Below are positions 44,901 to 55,518 of a DNA stretch of 64,000 nucleotides, piece by piece. The first letter of the stretch is position 1. Each line of letters opens with the position of its first letter. The position numbers and the translations under genes are program-made. Under the pieces are notes generated by a model. That model was given only the letters and a program-made list of their open reading frames with translations. It was not told the DNA's origin and did not search any database. Origin of the DNA: Calonectria ilicicola (taxonomy: Eukaryota; Ascomycota; Sordariomycetes; Hypocreales; Nectriaceae). The DNA lies in assembly GCA_020809705.1 (NCBI GenBank), contig CP085835.1:2852001-2916000 (forward strand), given 5' to 3'.

Positions 44901-45507
44901 TTATATCACCATGAATTATACCTAAGCCAAATAAGTTACCAGGCATGATTATTAGCTGGAATCGTGCGAACGAACCGTTCATGTGCATCTCCAGAATTGC
45001 GGTCCCAAAATCTAGACACAAAGACAATCGCTCACTGAAAGCTGTCTCTCGTGATGCTGGCAGTCCTAAAAAGTTTCGCAGGTCTCCAAATTGTGATTTC
45101 TCGAATATAAGGACTGGCCAAGGCCTCGCATCGTTTCGAGAAATATCCCAGCAAATTCCCTGAAGCTGGGCGAGATTTGGCAGTTCGCGTGTCTGAATAA
45201 GGGGATGACTCAATATATTAATTTCGTTAATCAGGGTACGAAAGATCTGGTCCTCTTCCCTACTCCGATCGACGACCTTAAAGGCAAAACTTGTGTGAAG
45301 GTTGATAAAGGACTCATTCACGCTGGACGTTGCACCCGAGCTGACATCCTGCCTCCCTGTATCCCATGATAAGGGAAAAAAGACAACATGAAGCTGTTGC
45401 GCTGTAGCTAAAAAAGACAGGAAATCGCAGTCTTGGTGGACGTCCTCTGGTTCGACAACACAAACCGCAGATGATGTTTGAAAGGATCTGTAAGACATGA
45501 CTGTCAT
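41982..45507 (-). CDS. Protein-kinase-like domain fused to a TPR array
   Basis: Four exons: 45507-44976, 44921-44375, 44335-44266 and 44210-41982. They close in frame to ~1,125 residues from the ATG at 45507 (45498 is an alternative). Residues ~30-375 are a kinase fold: K77 in SFAFKVV, catalytic loop HGDIKPEN (D183, K185, N188), and DFG at 205-207. The glycine loop is weak, and HGD replaces HRD. A linker is followed by ~15 tandem 42-residue kinesin-light-chain-type TPRs (LGxxHPxTLxxMxxLAxxYxxQGxxxEAE) from ~residue 500 to the end. Such TPR arrays are the usual sensor half of fungal NLRs, here joined to a kinase instead of NACHT/NB-ARC. It lies immediately downstream of the PNP-NACHT-ankyrin gene on the same strand. 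A cytosolic signalling role is inferred; activity is uncertain. Confidence 0.85.
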
Positions 45508-46413
45508 AAGTGTTGCGCACGGTGACGAATTTGGAGCGATATGCTTGAACAAAGTGTTGACTCAAGGGCACGAAGACTTTCAAATATTTGGAGCAAGTGA
45601 AAGTTGACAGAAAATTCGTGACAAAAGACACAGACTGCTTGTCTAACGCCGAAGAGCTACGTACACCACAAATATTGGATTCAGGTTCCCTTATGTTTCA
45701 TGGCGATCCTTACATGCATTTATGTGCCTCTACCTTCTAAATAGCTCAAGCATAACTAATTCGCGCATCCATCCGCACCTTGCAGCGCCAATGTGGCAGT
45801 GTAAGCCACTCATGCAGCCTGGTTGTACCTTGTAATTCCACGTAGCAACTTTTACACCGCCACGTCAGAATGTGATGAACTGCATGCATCGAAACTATTT
45901 GATACTTAAAACCTCTTTCAGGACTAGTATCAAATTCGCCATGCATTCGCGTGACCCTGTGCACTAGCGCCAGGAAAGGCTATTTTGCCTGTACAGGTCA
46001 ACTTCTGTAACGGTTATATTCATTCATTTATTTTCGGAAGATGTTTGGCTTCACATTTCTAATTAATTCAAGCATTGATTGGCCTTCGAAGCATACATTT
46101 ATCAAGGTATTGAAGTTTGTGTTGGATCTGCCGTTAGCCAAGACATGCTGAAAACTATAGGTATCTGGACTGAGTGAGCTTGGGTTATGCGGGTGTCAGA
46201 TGAAACCTCAAAAGATCTGTAGTGTAGATATAGAGCGTTATTTGTTATGTTTGTATAATAAGAATACAGAGCTTAATATATACTCTAAATAATATTCGAA
46301 GATACATCTCATCATTTAATTATAATAAAAGAATTTAAAATTCAAAATTAATTATTAATAATTAAGAAACTTTTTAAATATTAAATCTGAATAAATTATG
46401 AAATAAATAATAC
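45508..46413. other. Intergenic region with an AT-rich block
   Basis: The promoter of the kinase-TPR gene and the 3' flank of the NLR. From 46241 to about 46420 the DNA is extremely AT-rich (ATTAATTATTAATAATTAAG-like). No gene is seen. Confidence 0.55.
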
Positions 46414-49250
46414 TCAACGTAAACCATAAGACTCAAGCAGTTTTAATATGCCTTGGTGCCCGCCCTCTATCGCCCATGCCATCGGCGGACGACCGTCTTC
46501 ATCTCTCGAGTGTGGGCTTGCTCCCGTATCCAGAAGAAGCCTGGCAACCGCCTCGTTTCCGAAACTTGCGGCATAGGACAGTGGTGTCCTTCGGACCTTG
46601 CTTTTAGAATCCATTAAAGCACCTTTCTGGATCAGTTCACGCGCCACCCTCGTGTGGCCGTACTGGGCGGCCCATGACAATGGCGTCCGCCCCCGACCGT
46701 CTCTGCATTCCAAATCGACATCCTTCTGGAGCAAGCGCTGCATAACCACCAGATCTCCGTACTCGGCTGCCCACATTAGTAGCTCGTCGTACTGCCAGTA
46801 TTTAGCTTGACTCCCCATGTCCTTCTGAAGGAGTCGATCCAGAAGGTCAATATACCCGTACTTCGCGGCCATCAGCAGCTGAAGCCGATGGTATTCTACA
46901 CCGCTAGCACTCGAGTTGGCACCCTTCTCTAGCAGCAGTCTTACAGTGCTCCCGTGATCTCTTTGATCCGCATAACTTATAGGAGTATCGGATGGCTTGC
47001 TCTTGCTGGTGATATCCGCACCGCTGTCGAGAAGCCACTGGACAACCTCATCGTATCCACCGAGCGAGGCCCAGAATAGGGCAGTGTGGCCGCGCTCGTC
47101 CGATGGCTCCGTATCGGCGCCTGCTTTGAGCAATTGTGAAGTGAGAGCGGCGTCCCCGTTCTGTGCTGCCCGGAATAGCGGTGTCAGACCATCCAGAGCC
47201 TTCGACTCGGTGCCGACGCCCTTAGAGAGCAGGAGCGTAACGATGTCCTGATGCTCATACTTCGCAGCCAGTGCCAGTTGAAATTGGCTATATTCGGCAT
47301 CTCGGATTGGCAGCTCCGCAGCCTTCTCTAGTAGCAACCTGATCGTGGTGTTGTAGCCCTCCTGCTCGTCTCTCGGCATCGGAGGACGGTATATATCTTT
47401 GTATTGGTCAAGACTATACAGAGCCCATGACAGCGGGGTTCGGCCGCATTGTGTGTCTTTTATTTCCACGTCGGAGCCTCTGGTGAGTAGGTAACGCACA
47501 ACCGATGCCTTGCCCTCTCGTGCAGCCCACGAAAGCGGTGTTCGTCCCTGCGAGTCCTTGGAATCGAAGTCGACGCCCTTTTTATGCAGCAGACGAACGA
47601 TGGCCTCGTGGCCCTTCTCTGCGGCATAGGATAACGATGTTCGACCTTCATCGTCCGTAGCGCTCGGGTCAGTGGATCTGTCCAGGAGCAAGTGAAGTAC
47701 CGCTTCGTGGCCAAGCTCTGCAGCAAGCGACAAGAGATTCTGTCCTCGGTACGTCTTCAGACTTGAATCAGCACCCATCTCGAGTAGTATCATGGCTACA
47801 GCTTCGTTCTTGTAGAGAATGGCATAAAACAAAGGCGTCCAGGACTGATTGCTCCCCTTGGCATCTACCCTAGCACCGCTTTCAATAAGTTGCCGCACAA
47901 CGGCATTGCTTGCGGTCTCGGCCGCCCGGGAGAGTGGTGTCCGGCCACTGGTGTCCATGTAGTTTATATCTGCACCATTCTTGATCAGCAGTCTTACTAC
48001 TGTCTCATTCCTTGTTTGGACGGCGTGACACAGCGGTGTCCAGTCAAAATTGTCTTTCCACTCCGCGTCGACGCCATTCTCGAGCAGGGACTCCACCACC
48101 GCAGTGTAGCCGTACTTGATAGCCAGAATGAGCTGTCGTCGATAAAACTTCGTGCTCTCGGACTTCCACTCGGGAGCCTTTTCTAACAGCTGCCTTACGA
48201 TGCCCTGTTCCCTCGCCTTTTCGGCTTGATCAATTGGATACCACCCGTACTCTTTGTCGGCGATGTCAATGCCGGCACCCCCCTGAAGCAACTCTCGAAC
48301 GACTTCATCGCATCCCTTCTCCGCAGCATATGAGAGCGCTGGCCGACCGTAAAGGCTGTCTATGGAGTTCACCTTAGCACCCTTCCCAAGTAGCAGCTTG
48401 ACTGTCGTGACGTGACCCTCCTCGGCAGCCCATGATAGCGCCGTCTTGCCCCACATGACTGAGGATTCCAGGTCGGCACCCGCCTCCAGCAGCGTTTCGA
48501 CGGTCGCGTCGTATCCATTTCTCGCGGCCTCGATCAGCGGCGTTCCGCGACCTACCCGCGATTCCACGTCGACGCCGTGTTCGAGTAGAAGCTTTACGGC
48601 GGCTGTGTGCCCCTCTCCCGCGGCGACCTGCAGTGGTGTCTCGTCGAACCTGCCTTTTTGCTCCAGGTCGACGCCGCCGGCTAGCAGCCGCTTCAGCACG
48701 GCCGTGAGCCCGTACTTCGAGGCTAGGAAGAGCTCTCGTGTTTCGTATCCAGGATCTTTGCACTGCGGAAAACCGCCGCCCCTAAAGAGTTCCCGGATGA
48801 CGTTTTCGCGGTTGTAATCGATAGCATGCCAGAGTGGCGTCCGGCCTTCCTTGTCCGTAGAGTAAAGGTTGGCGCCTTTATCGAGAAGTGTCCTGGTTAC
48901 ATCTCCTCCCCAGTTGTGCACCGCCCAAGCTAGCGGCGTCTTACCAGACAAGTCTTGGGATTCCAACTCGGCGCCGTTCTCCAAGAGCAGCGTCACGACG
49001 GAATTATTTGCGTTTCCTGCAGCCCATGACAGCGGTGTCCTACCGTCTTTGTCCGCCGACTCTAGGTTGGCACCGCCTTCCACGAGCAGTCTGGAGGTCG
49101 CTTCTCTCCCCCAGCCTGCAGCCCATGAGAGCGGCGTCCGATGGCTTTTGTCATTGGACTCAATCATGGCTGATTTCTCTAACAACAGGGTTACGACTCG
49201 TACATTACCGCTTTGTACAGCCCACGATAGAGGCGTCCGACCATCCCTGT

Positions 49251-49258
49251 CTCTGGAT
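49251..49258. repeat. Target-site duplication, left copy
   Basis: CTCTGGAT immediately left of the transposon. The identical octamer lies immediately right of it at 52127-52134. It sits within an ankyrin-repeat codon run. Confidence 0.85.
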
Positions 49259-49313
49259 GAGATTTGATATTCGTAGTTACAGCTATTGATATTCGTAGTA
49301 ACAACGTCACGTG
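49259..49313. repeat. MULE left terminal inverted repeat
   Basis: 55 bp beginning GAGATTTGATATTCGTAGTT. It contains two direct copies of GATATTCGTAGT, 21 bp apart, that may be paired transposase-binding sites. Confidence 0.9.
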
Positions 49314-49506
49314 GGGCCCAAAATTTCTCCCCGATCGCATTTTCCTTCCTTCTTTTCTTTCCTCCACAGCCAATTTGTTAGTAAATTAAAGCATGTGCCA
49401 AATCGCACCCCAAGTCATTAAAAAACAGCCCAATTGACAGAAAAAAATCGATTTCTATTAAAATGAATATATTGAACAGCTAGCCGGGCAACAGCCCGGC
49501 CCCAAT

Positions 49507-51954
49507 TTACTCTGTTGCAGCCGTAATACAGTCCCCTGACTCTGCCGTGATATTTGAGCTGTTCCTTAAGGACGTGCCTCCCGCCCGGCCTCCACGACCT
49601 CGTCGGGACCTCGTTTGCATTCCCGTTGTATTTGTGTGTGCATTTAATCTTCTCAGAGACGCCGCTCGAGTGCGCGGTGGGCTCTTGGGTGCGGCTTTCA
49701 TCTCAAGCTCTGACTGTGAGAGCAATCGCCGGGCGCTTGGCTTCAAAGCTGGTCGCGTGCGGCGGGGGCTTGGCTTCGCAATAGGCCTCGAGGCCGGGGT
49801 CGGGGTCACAGTTGAGGTTTGGCTTAAGGTCGGGGTCATCGTGAGGTCTCGTTCCTTAGGGTCAAGGGCTTGAAGCTGCTTGGGCACCTTCAGCTTGTTA
49901 TTCACAGCCTTCCGCGGCCGGCCGCGAAGGTTCTGTACGATATCGGGGTCGCGGATACGAAGGAGCGGTTCCTCGAGGTCCTGTTGGTAGAAGTTAGTGG
50001 GTTTTCAGGCCAAAAAAGGCAAAATCCCTACCAAGGGCTTCCTAAACCACCACCGAGGGTGGCAAAGCTCCTTCGTGAGGGGCCGATTTTCCTTCAAACG
50101 CAGCAGAATTTGGTGGCTGCAAGGCAGAGCATATTGTTGAGTGAATGAGCCCTTGCAGGGGCGTAAGGTTGGATTTTCTGCATCGGCCCTGACGGCAGCA
50201 TCAACATAGCGGTGTTGCGCAGCAATAAGGTCGACGGCAACGTAGGATATTTGTAAGGGAAGCTCACCAAGCCATTCCCTGCCGATGTATTCAACGCGCT
50301 GCCTCATCTTCTCAATAGCTGCTCGTTGTATGTAGTCGCGTTCCTTCTTCTTCAGCATAGCCGTGAGCGCGCTGTGGAGGTGCAAAAGGTCGCCTGTGCC
50401 TGTGAGGAGGAAGCTTTTCACATCCTTATGAGCAGTCTCTGTTGGGCTATTGACCCGCTGGCCGAAGTTGCGATAGAGGCGAATAAAGCAATGTGCCCAT
50501 TGTACCCTCCAGGGCATATATTCCTTCGAGATGTATTTCAGGATGTGGTTTTGGTGCTTTCCATAGGCAAAAAGCATTGCCCCCCATCGCGCCTCAAAAT
50601 CTGCCTCCTCGTCTGCGTAAACAACGCGTTTCCACGCCTCATACATGCCAAGAGGAGAATAATCAATCGGAATAGGCTTCTTTTTGGCCGGCCTAAGAAG
50701 AGTCGCATTCTCCAGTTGTGCCTCTGCTTCCTCTGCCTCCGCCTGGGCTGCCTCACGAGCGCGCTTTGTAAATGCCTCGTTTTGGACCTCATCGCTCTCG
50801 TCATCGCTGATTTCATCGTCTTCGGGAGCATGGGGGTCGTGCCAGCGGGAGAAAATCTTGCTCCTGACGTTGGCGTTGATGTGATAAATGCATAGCTGTT
50901 GCTGGGCATGCGGAAAGGTCTCCAAGAGGGCGTTTTTGAGCGCTGTTTCTTTGTCGGTGAGGATCACGGAAGGAGGCGGAATGCGGAGCGATATTTGCAT
51001 AAAGCTGAGCTGTTGGCAGAGCCAAGAAAAGCCCTCTTCTCGTTCGTTGCTGATGAGGCCAAAGCCAAAATTGACGACCGACTTTTGATCTGTGATGCCT
51101 GTGACCTGGAAGAGATACATATTAAACCGGTTAGTTTTATATGTATTATCAAGTCCCAGAACTTCTGGAAATCGCTTCCACATCTGCTCACACCAAGGAT
51201 AAGTCCAAAATAATGCCTCCACCTTGTTATTCTCACCATAGCGAACCACATGCCGAACTTTCTCTCGTTGAAGGTGGTGTATCCACGCCTGGGTGGCTGT
51301 GAAGCCGTTGAGGCTCTCTCGGCGCAGTCTTTGGCGATCATTATAGATGTCTCGAGCAAGAAAATAAGAAGGCCCTGCCTTAATTCTCCTTAAGCTATCG
51401 CCAACTTCACGCGGGGGGTTCGTTGGATTCTCATGAAACTGCAGTCGGTGCTCCCTTTGTTGCCCAGCAGTTCGCTTTCGATGCGTTGGATGTGCCGCTG
51501 GGTTTTCAGAAGCTTCATGATTATGATAATCTTCAGCTACATAATAAGTCCAGAATCCATTTGCCTGTTGTGATGTTTTGGCGATGATTTTGAAAGGGCA
51601 GTTGGTTTTATTGCTGGAGACCTTCCGTATTCCTTGGCCACTGTTAAAATAAGCCCCCCCACGGTCGCAACCCAGTGTATAATATGTATTAATTAATGCG
51701 CCATTTACCATTCTTTTGGGGCCAGATCCCCTTTTTATGATCGCAGCGCCGTTGCGGCGATAAAATGATTGAAGGAAGAAAAAAAGCTCCTCGAAGGAGT
51801 GGAATTCCGGCGACAGGGGCGCATTTGGGATTATTGGCGTTTCTTCAAAAAATTCCACCCCATCGTCGTCAGGATTGAAGGAAATTTGTTGTGCGGTATC
51901 TGGAAGCCGTGGATAATCATGAAAATCGTTAAAATCGAATTCTGAGTCGCTCAT
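49507..51954 (-). CDS. MULE transposase
   Basis: Two exons (51954-50032 and 49980-49507; 50-nt intron) give 798 residues from MSDSEFDFND. The N-terminal FAR1-type zinc-binding region is seen as a cysteine-initiated GGAYFN segment, then NCPFKI, then HNH. The MULE catalytic core starts with GLDNTYKTNRFN (first Asp) and continues with VILTDKETALKNAL (second Asp); the CxxH-type CIYHINANV follows. The catalytic Glu lies further on, and I could not fix it with certainty. An AT-hook RGRPRKA sits just after the intron, followed by a Ser/Pro/Arg-rich disordered tail ending in a second basic patch (RSRRGRGGR). The frame has no stops or shifts, so the protein is probably active. A further in-frame GTG upstream reaches into the inverted repeat and is not used here. 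Confidence 0.9.
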
Positions 51955-52071
51955 GTTGTCGCAAAAGTCATTAGTTAAGGAGGAAGTTATTTGGTAGATG
52001 AAAAGTCTGAGTTGGGTTGTGGGGTCATCGCGGGCGCGGCGATTTCGGCGGAATAATATTGTTCCGACTTG

Positions 52072-52126
52072 CACGTGACGTTGTTACTACGAATATCAAT
52101 AGCTGTAACTACGAATATCAAATCTC
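52072..52126. repeat. MULE right terminal inverted repeat
   Basis: Exact reverse complement of 49259-49313 over all 55 bp. The disrupted NLR frame runs through it and stops inside the element at 51987. Confidence 0.9.
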
Positions 52127-52134
52127 CTCTGGAT
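52127..52134. repeat. Target-site duplication, right copy
   Basis: CTCTGGAT, identical to 49251-49258. Collapsing the two copies joins ...DLESR to DRDGRTPL in frame, an ordinary ankyrin-repeat boundary. Confidence 0.85.
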
Positions 52135-55100
52135 TCCAGATCGATGCCCTCTTCCAGTAGTAGGATGTTTACTACCGTATCGTGTTCCTTCATTGCTGCA
52201 AAAGATAGCGCTGTTTGACCATCCCTGTCCTTCGCATTGGTAGCTGCACCTTCCTTGAGCAGTCGCGTAATCACGGCATCGTGCCCATTCTCTGACGCAT
52301 ACGATAGCGGTGTTCGGCCTTTTTTGCTACTGGAATCGAAATCAGACCCTCTTTGGAGTAATACTTCAGCCACTTTGTCGTTCCCATTCTGGGCGGCGTG
52401 AGAAAGGGCCGTCTGTCCCTCCTTATCCTTAGCTTCGGCATTGGCACCGGCTTCGAGTAACATACTGACAACCTCATCGTGTCCATTTAGTGCAGCCCAG
52501 GCCACCGGCGTTCGACCGTATGTGTCGCGCGGATCCAGACCAAGTCCCTGGCTCTGTCCCAAGCTGAGAAGCGCCTTCACCGTTTCACGAATCCCAAAGT
52601 ATGCCGCAAAGTGCAGCGGCGTCATGAGTCTCGGGATCCTTTGGCTATAGCCTACCCACGACGTCATCTTTAGGTCGACGAGCAGCGGTTGGCTCGAGGC
52701 CTCCAGCTTCCTTTTACGTTCTAAAAAATCGGTGAGGCCCGGCAGCAGAGTTCCAACCTTGCGAGCGTGATGACCCCAGTTATTTGCTGCGTAGTTATAG
52801 AGCGGGTTCGACCGGAGCCGCTCTCGAAACTCTCCATCTTCGCGGCAGATCCCAGTGTCAAAGACGTCGAAGGATAAGTAGTGGATGCAGAAATTTGTGA
52901 CTTTCGCCTCCGCGCCTGAAAACCATTCCTCTTTTGACCGTTCAAAGTACTCCTGGGTCGTGTAGTGGACGAGACGAATAATGCTGCTTGCCTCGTCCAC
53001 AGTTACAAGCCCAGCACATACCGAAACCATATCCTCGACCTGAGGAAGGTTTTGGTGATCCAGCTCACGGATGTCAGCCTCCAGCTCCAGAGCGAGTGCA
53101 TGTCGAAGCTCCTCCGTAGCCAGAGGCCTCTGAGCACATGTAATCCAAGTCAAGACGTTCTCGGCAAGCCTCCGGAAACCCTCTTTCTGTCCTTGAATCC
53201 TTTCCATCGCGTTCCTGTAAGCCCGGTCCAGTATTTCGCGCTTTTGCCCCTCGCTCGATCCCGGCGTCTGCTTTCGAAACTGCATCACCGCTTTCCGCAC
53301 CTCCTTCGGCGTAATCTTGTCGTCGAGGGAGCTGAGGTAGATCTGTGCCAAGAGAAACCTTGAAGCTCGTTAGCATTGACGCCTCAGCACATGTAGAGAG
53401 TTGGACCACGAACATTCCATCCACCGCGTTTGCGATCCCGGTTGCAATCTCTGATCTCAGGTCTTCATCCTTCCTGACAAAGGAGGGTAGTCTTCCCATA
53501 TAGCCTTCTACGTACTTTTCAATGTCGCCTTCGCTCGCCCGGATCTCCAGTGACACATTCTCCGGGAACATGTTGGTGATATCGGGGATGAATCTGGAAG
53601 TGGCAAAGACACTTAATTGGCAGGCGGCTTGGAGCTCGAAGACCGTCGACAAAACCCTTGTTCGGCCGTCCTCATCGGGCTGGCATTCATCAAGGGCATC
53701 AATGACGACGAAAACTTTAGAGTAATGCGAGGCGGCAGACCCAAAAGCCTCGAATAGTTCTCTGACGGAAGGCCGTGTACGTCTATTCTTGTGGCTGCTG
53801 TAGAGAGTCTTCACATTCTCTGGTATCGCAGGCAGGTCTTGAAGGAGTTGCTTCAGCAAACTCGCGAGGAGATGCTCGACGTCCTGCTGGTATTGTCTCC
53901 GAAAGTTGCAGTAGAAGTATACGGTGCTGGTGCTGGCGTTCGTATGAGACCAGGTAGTGAGGTGCTCAATCACAATGGATGTGAGAATTGTCTTTCCGCC
54001 CCCGGGAATTCCTGGGCAGAACAAGGTCTGGCCTTTGCCCTTCGACCACGCTTCGAATTCTCTCGAGGTGAGAAGCCACTGCCCCGTTCCTGGCTGTCGT
54101 TTTTTGACATGATCGCTCTGCTCCGGGCCGTAGTCTGCCAGAGTGAGCCAGTCCATCAATTCTTTAGCGTCCATCGCTATCTCTCGTCAGAAAAGATGCA
54201 AGTAACAGGGCACATTGTCAGGGGAATCTATGGGCCGAGTAGATTTCACACAGAATGAAAGATCATCATATTAGGCAAAACCAAATATGGAACAATATTC
54301 CCGGCCATGATTTCATCTCACATCTAAACTTCAAATAGCGTACCTCCTTTGTTGTCCGTCGTGATCTTCTTTAAGTCTTTTATGTCGCTGCCAATCACAT
54401 TCATCTCGGTCTCGACTGTGACCATCCGTAGTTAGTCAGCGTATGTTTGTCGGAGCAGGATCGGTTGTTTTTCCATAGTACTTACGCTTCGCCATCGTTT
54501 CTTTCATGCTCTTTGTCTCCTCCATGTCCTCGCCGTATACTTTGAGAAGGATAGCCTTGCTATAGGCCGCAGCGACGGCAGCGGCATAGTTATGCCACCC
54601 ATCCTGCTTGTGTGTGTCGGCATAGTCGCATATGCCTCGGACTACCAGGCAAGGGATCTCATCCATGATGCCAGCAGCTTCCATTTCAAAGCACATCGCC
54701 TCATTATGGCCCCTCTGGAGGCGGTCCCGATCTTCTGGATTCTTAACGACGCCTCCACCCGAGAGGATCAGCCCACGGTGAACAACGGGGAGTTTGGGGT
54801 TGTCACGTTCGGCACGGGCCAGAGTCTGCCTATCCCCAGATGCCTCGCATCCGCTACAGTCGTGGCCCTTATTGACGTGCCGAAAGTCTCTGACGAAAAG
54901 AACATCGCCATTATGAGGTCGTGCGTAGCCGGGCTTCTTGGTGATAATCCTGAGTATCCTCTTTAACGGACTCCGGCCCATCAGTTCGTCATCCTCCAAG
55001 GCGCCGTTCGCACTTATCAAGATGGGAGGAGGCTTGTCGAGCGACCCCTTCAAAACAAACTTCCCATCTGACTCGTACTTGCCGAAATCATACTCAATCA

Positions 55101-55518
55101 CTCCCGGATGACCGTCTCGAGGGATGCTAACTACGACGTCCCCGAGGCGGATGTCGCGATTGGGCAACTCGGGAATGCCAGCGCCGATACCAGTCATAAG
55201 AGCGAAGCGGACATTGGGGAACTGCTGGCAGACGGTCGCAGCGCACTGAGCGGCTTTCACGGTTCCCATCTGATGCGGTCGTGCGATGACGATCTTGTGG
55301 TCTCCAATCCGCCCGAAAGAGTAGACATATTTTCTGGGACCTATTGCTTTCGCACGGCATTCGAATTCTTCGTCTAGGCTGTACTTTACTGCAACTGATT
55401 CATACGAGAGGGCACAGAATATCGCCACGGTGATTTCTTCAGGGCGGATTTCCTTGAACCTCTCCCATTCAGACTCTTCGTCCGTGCTTTCTGCTTGGGC
55501 TTTGGCAACAGTCTGCAT

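Larger units (their letters stand above)
49259..52126 (-). mobile_element. Complete Mutator-like (MULE) DNA transposon, 2,868 bp
   Basis: Bounded by perfect 55-bp terminal inverted repeats (49259-49313 and 52072-52126) and an 8-bp duplication of host sequence. It carries one two-exon transposase gene on the minus strand, the same orientation as the host gene. The open transposase, identical ends and perfect duplication point to a recent insertion, possibly still mobile. Fungal MULEs (Hop-type) more often make 9-10-bp duplications; 8 bp is what is visible here. Confidence 0.93.
46414..55518 (-). pseudogene. PNP-NACHT-ankyrin NLR gene, interrupted by a transposon
   Basis: Exons are 55518-54486, 54415-54344, 54176-53414 and 53358 onward. 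The last is cut at 52126/49259 by the MULE and resumes to 46414. Ignoring the element and one target duplication, the frame is intact for ~1,978 residues. Domains in order: a purine/uridine phosphorylase-like domain (residues ~28-335; ALMTGIGAGIP, ICDYADTHK), a NACHT NTPase with Walker A GIPGGGKT (424-431) and Walker B VIDALDEC (526-533), then roughly thirty ankyrin repeats of GRTPLSWAA type. This is a classic fungal NOD-like receptor architecture for non-self recognition and cell death. As it stands the 5' part reads 47 codons into the element and stops at 51987, giving a ~1,079-residue protein with PNP, NACHT and about five ankyrin repeats. The 3' part (46414-49258) is an orphan ankyrin frame. 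Confidence 0.9.
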
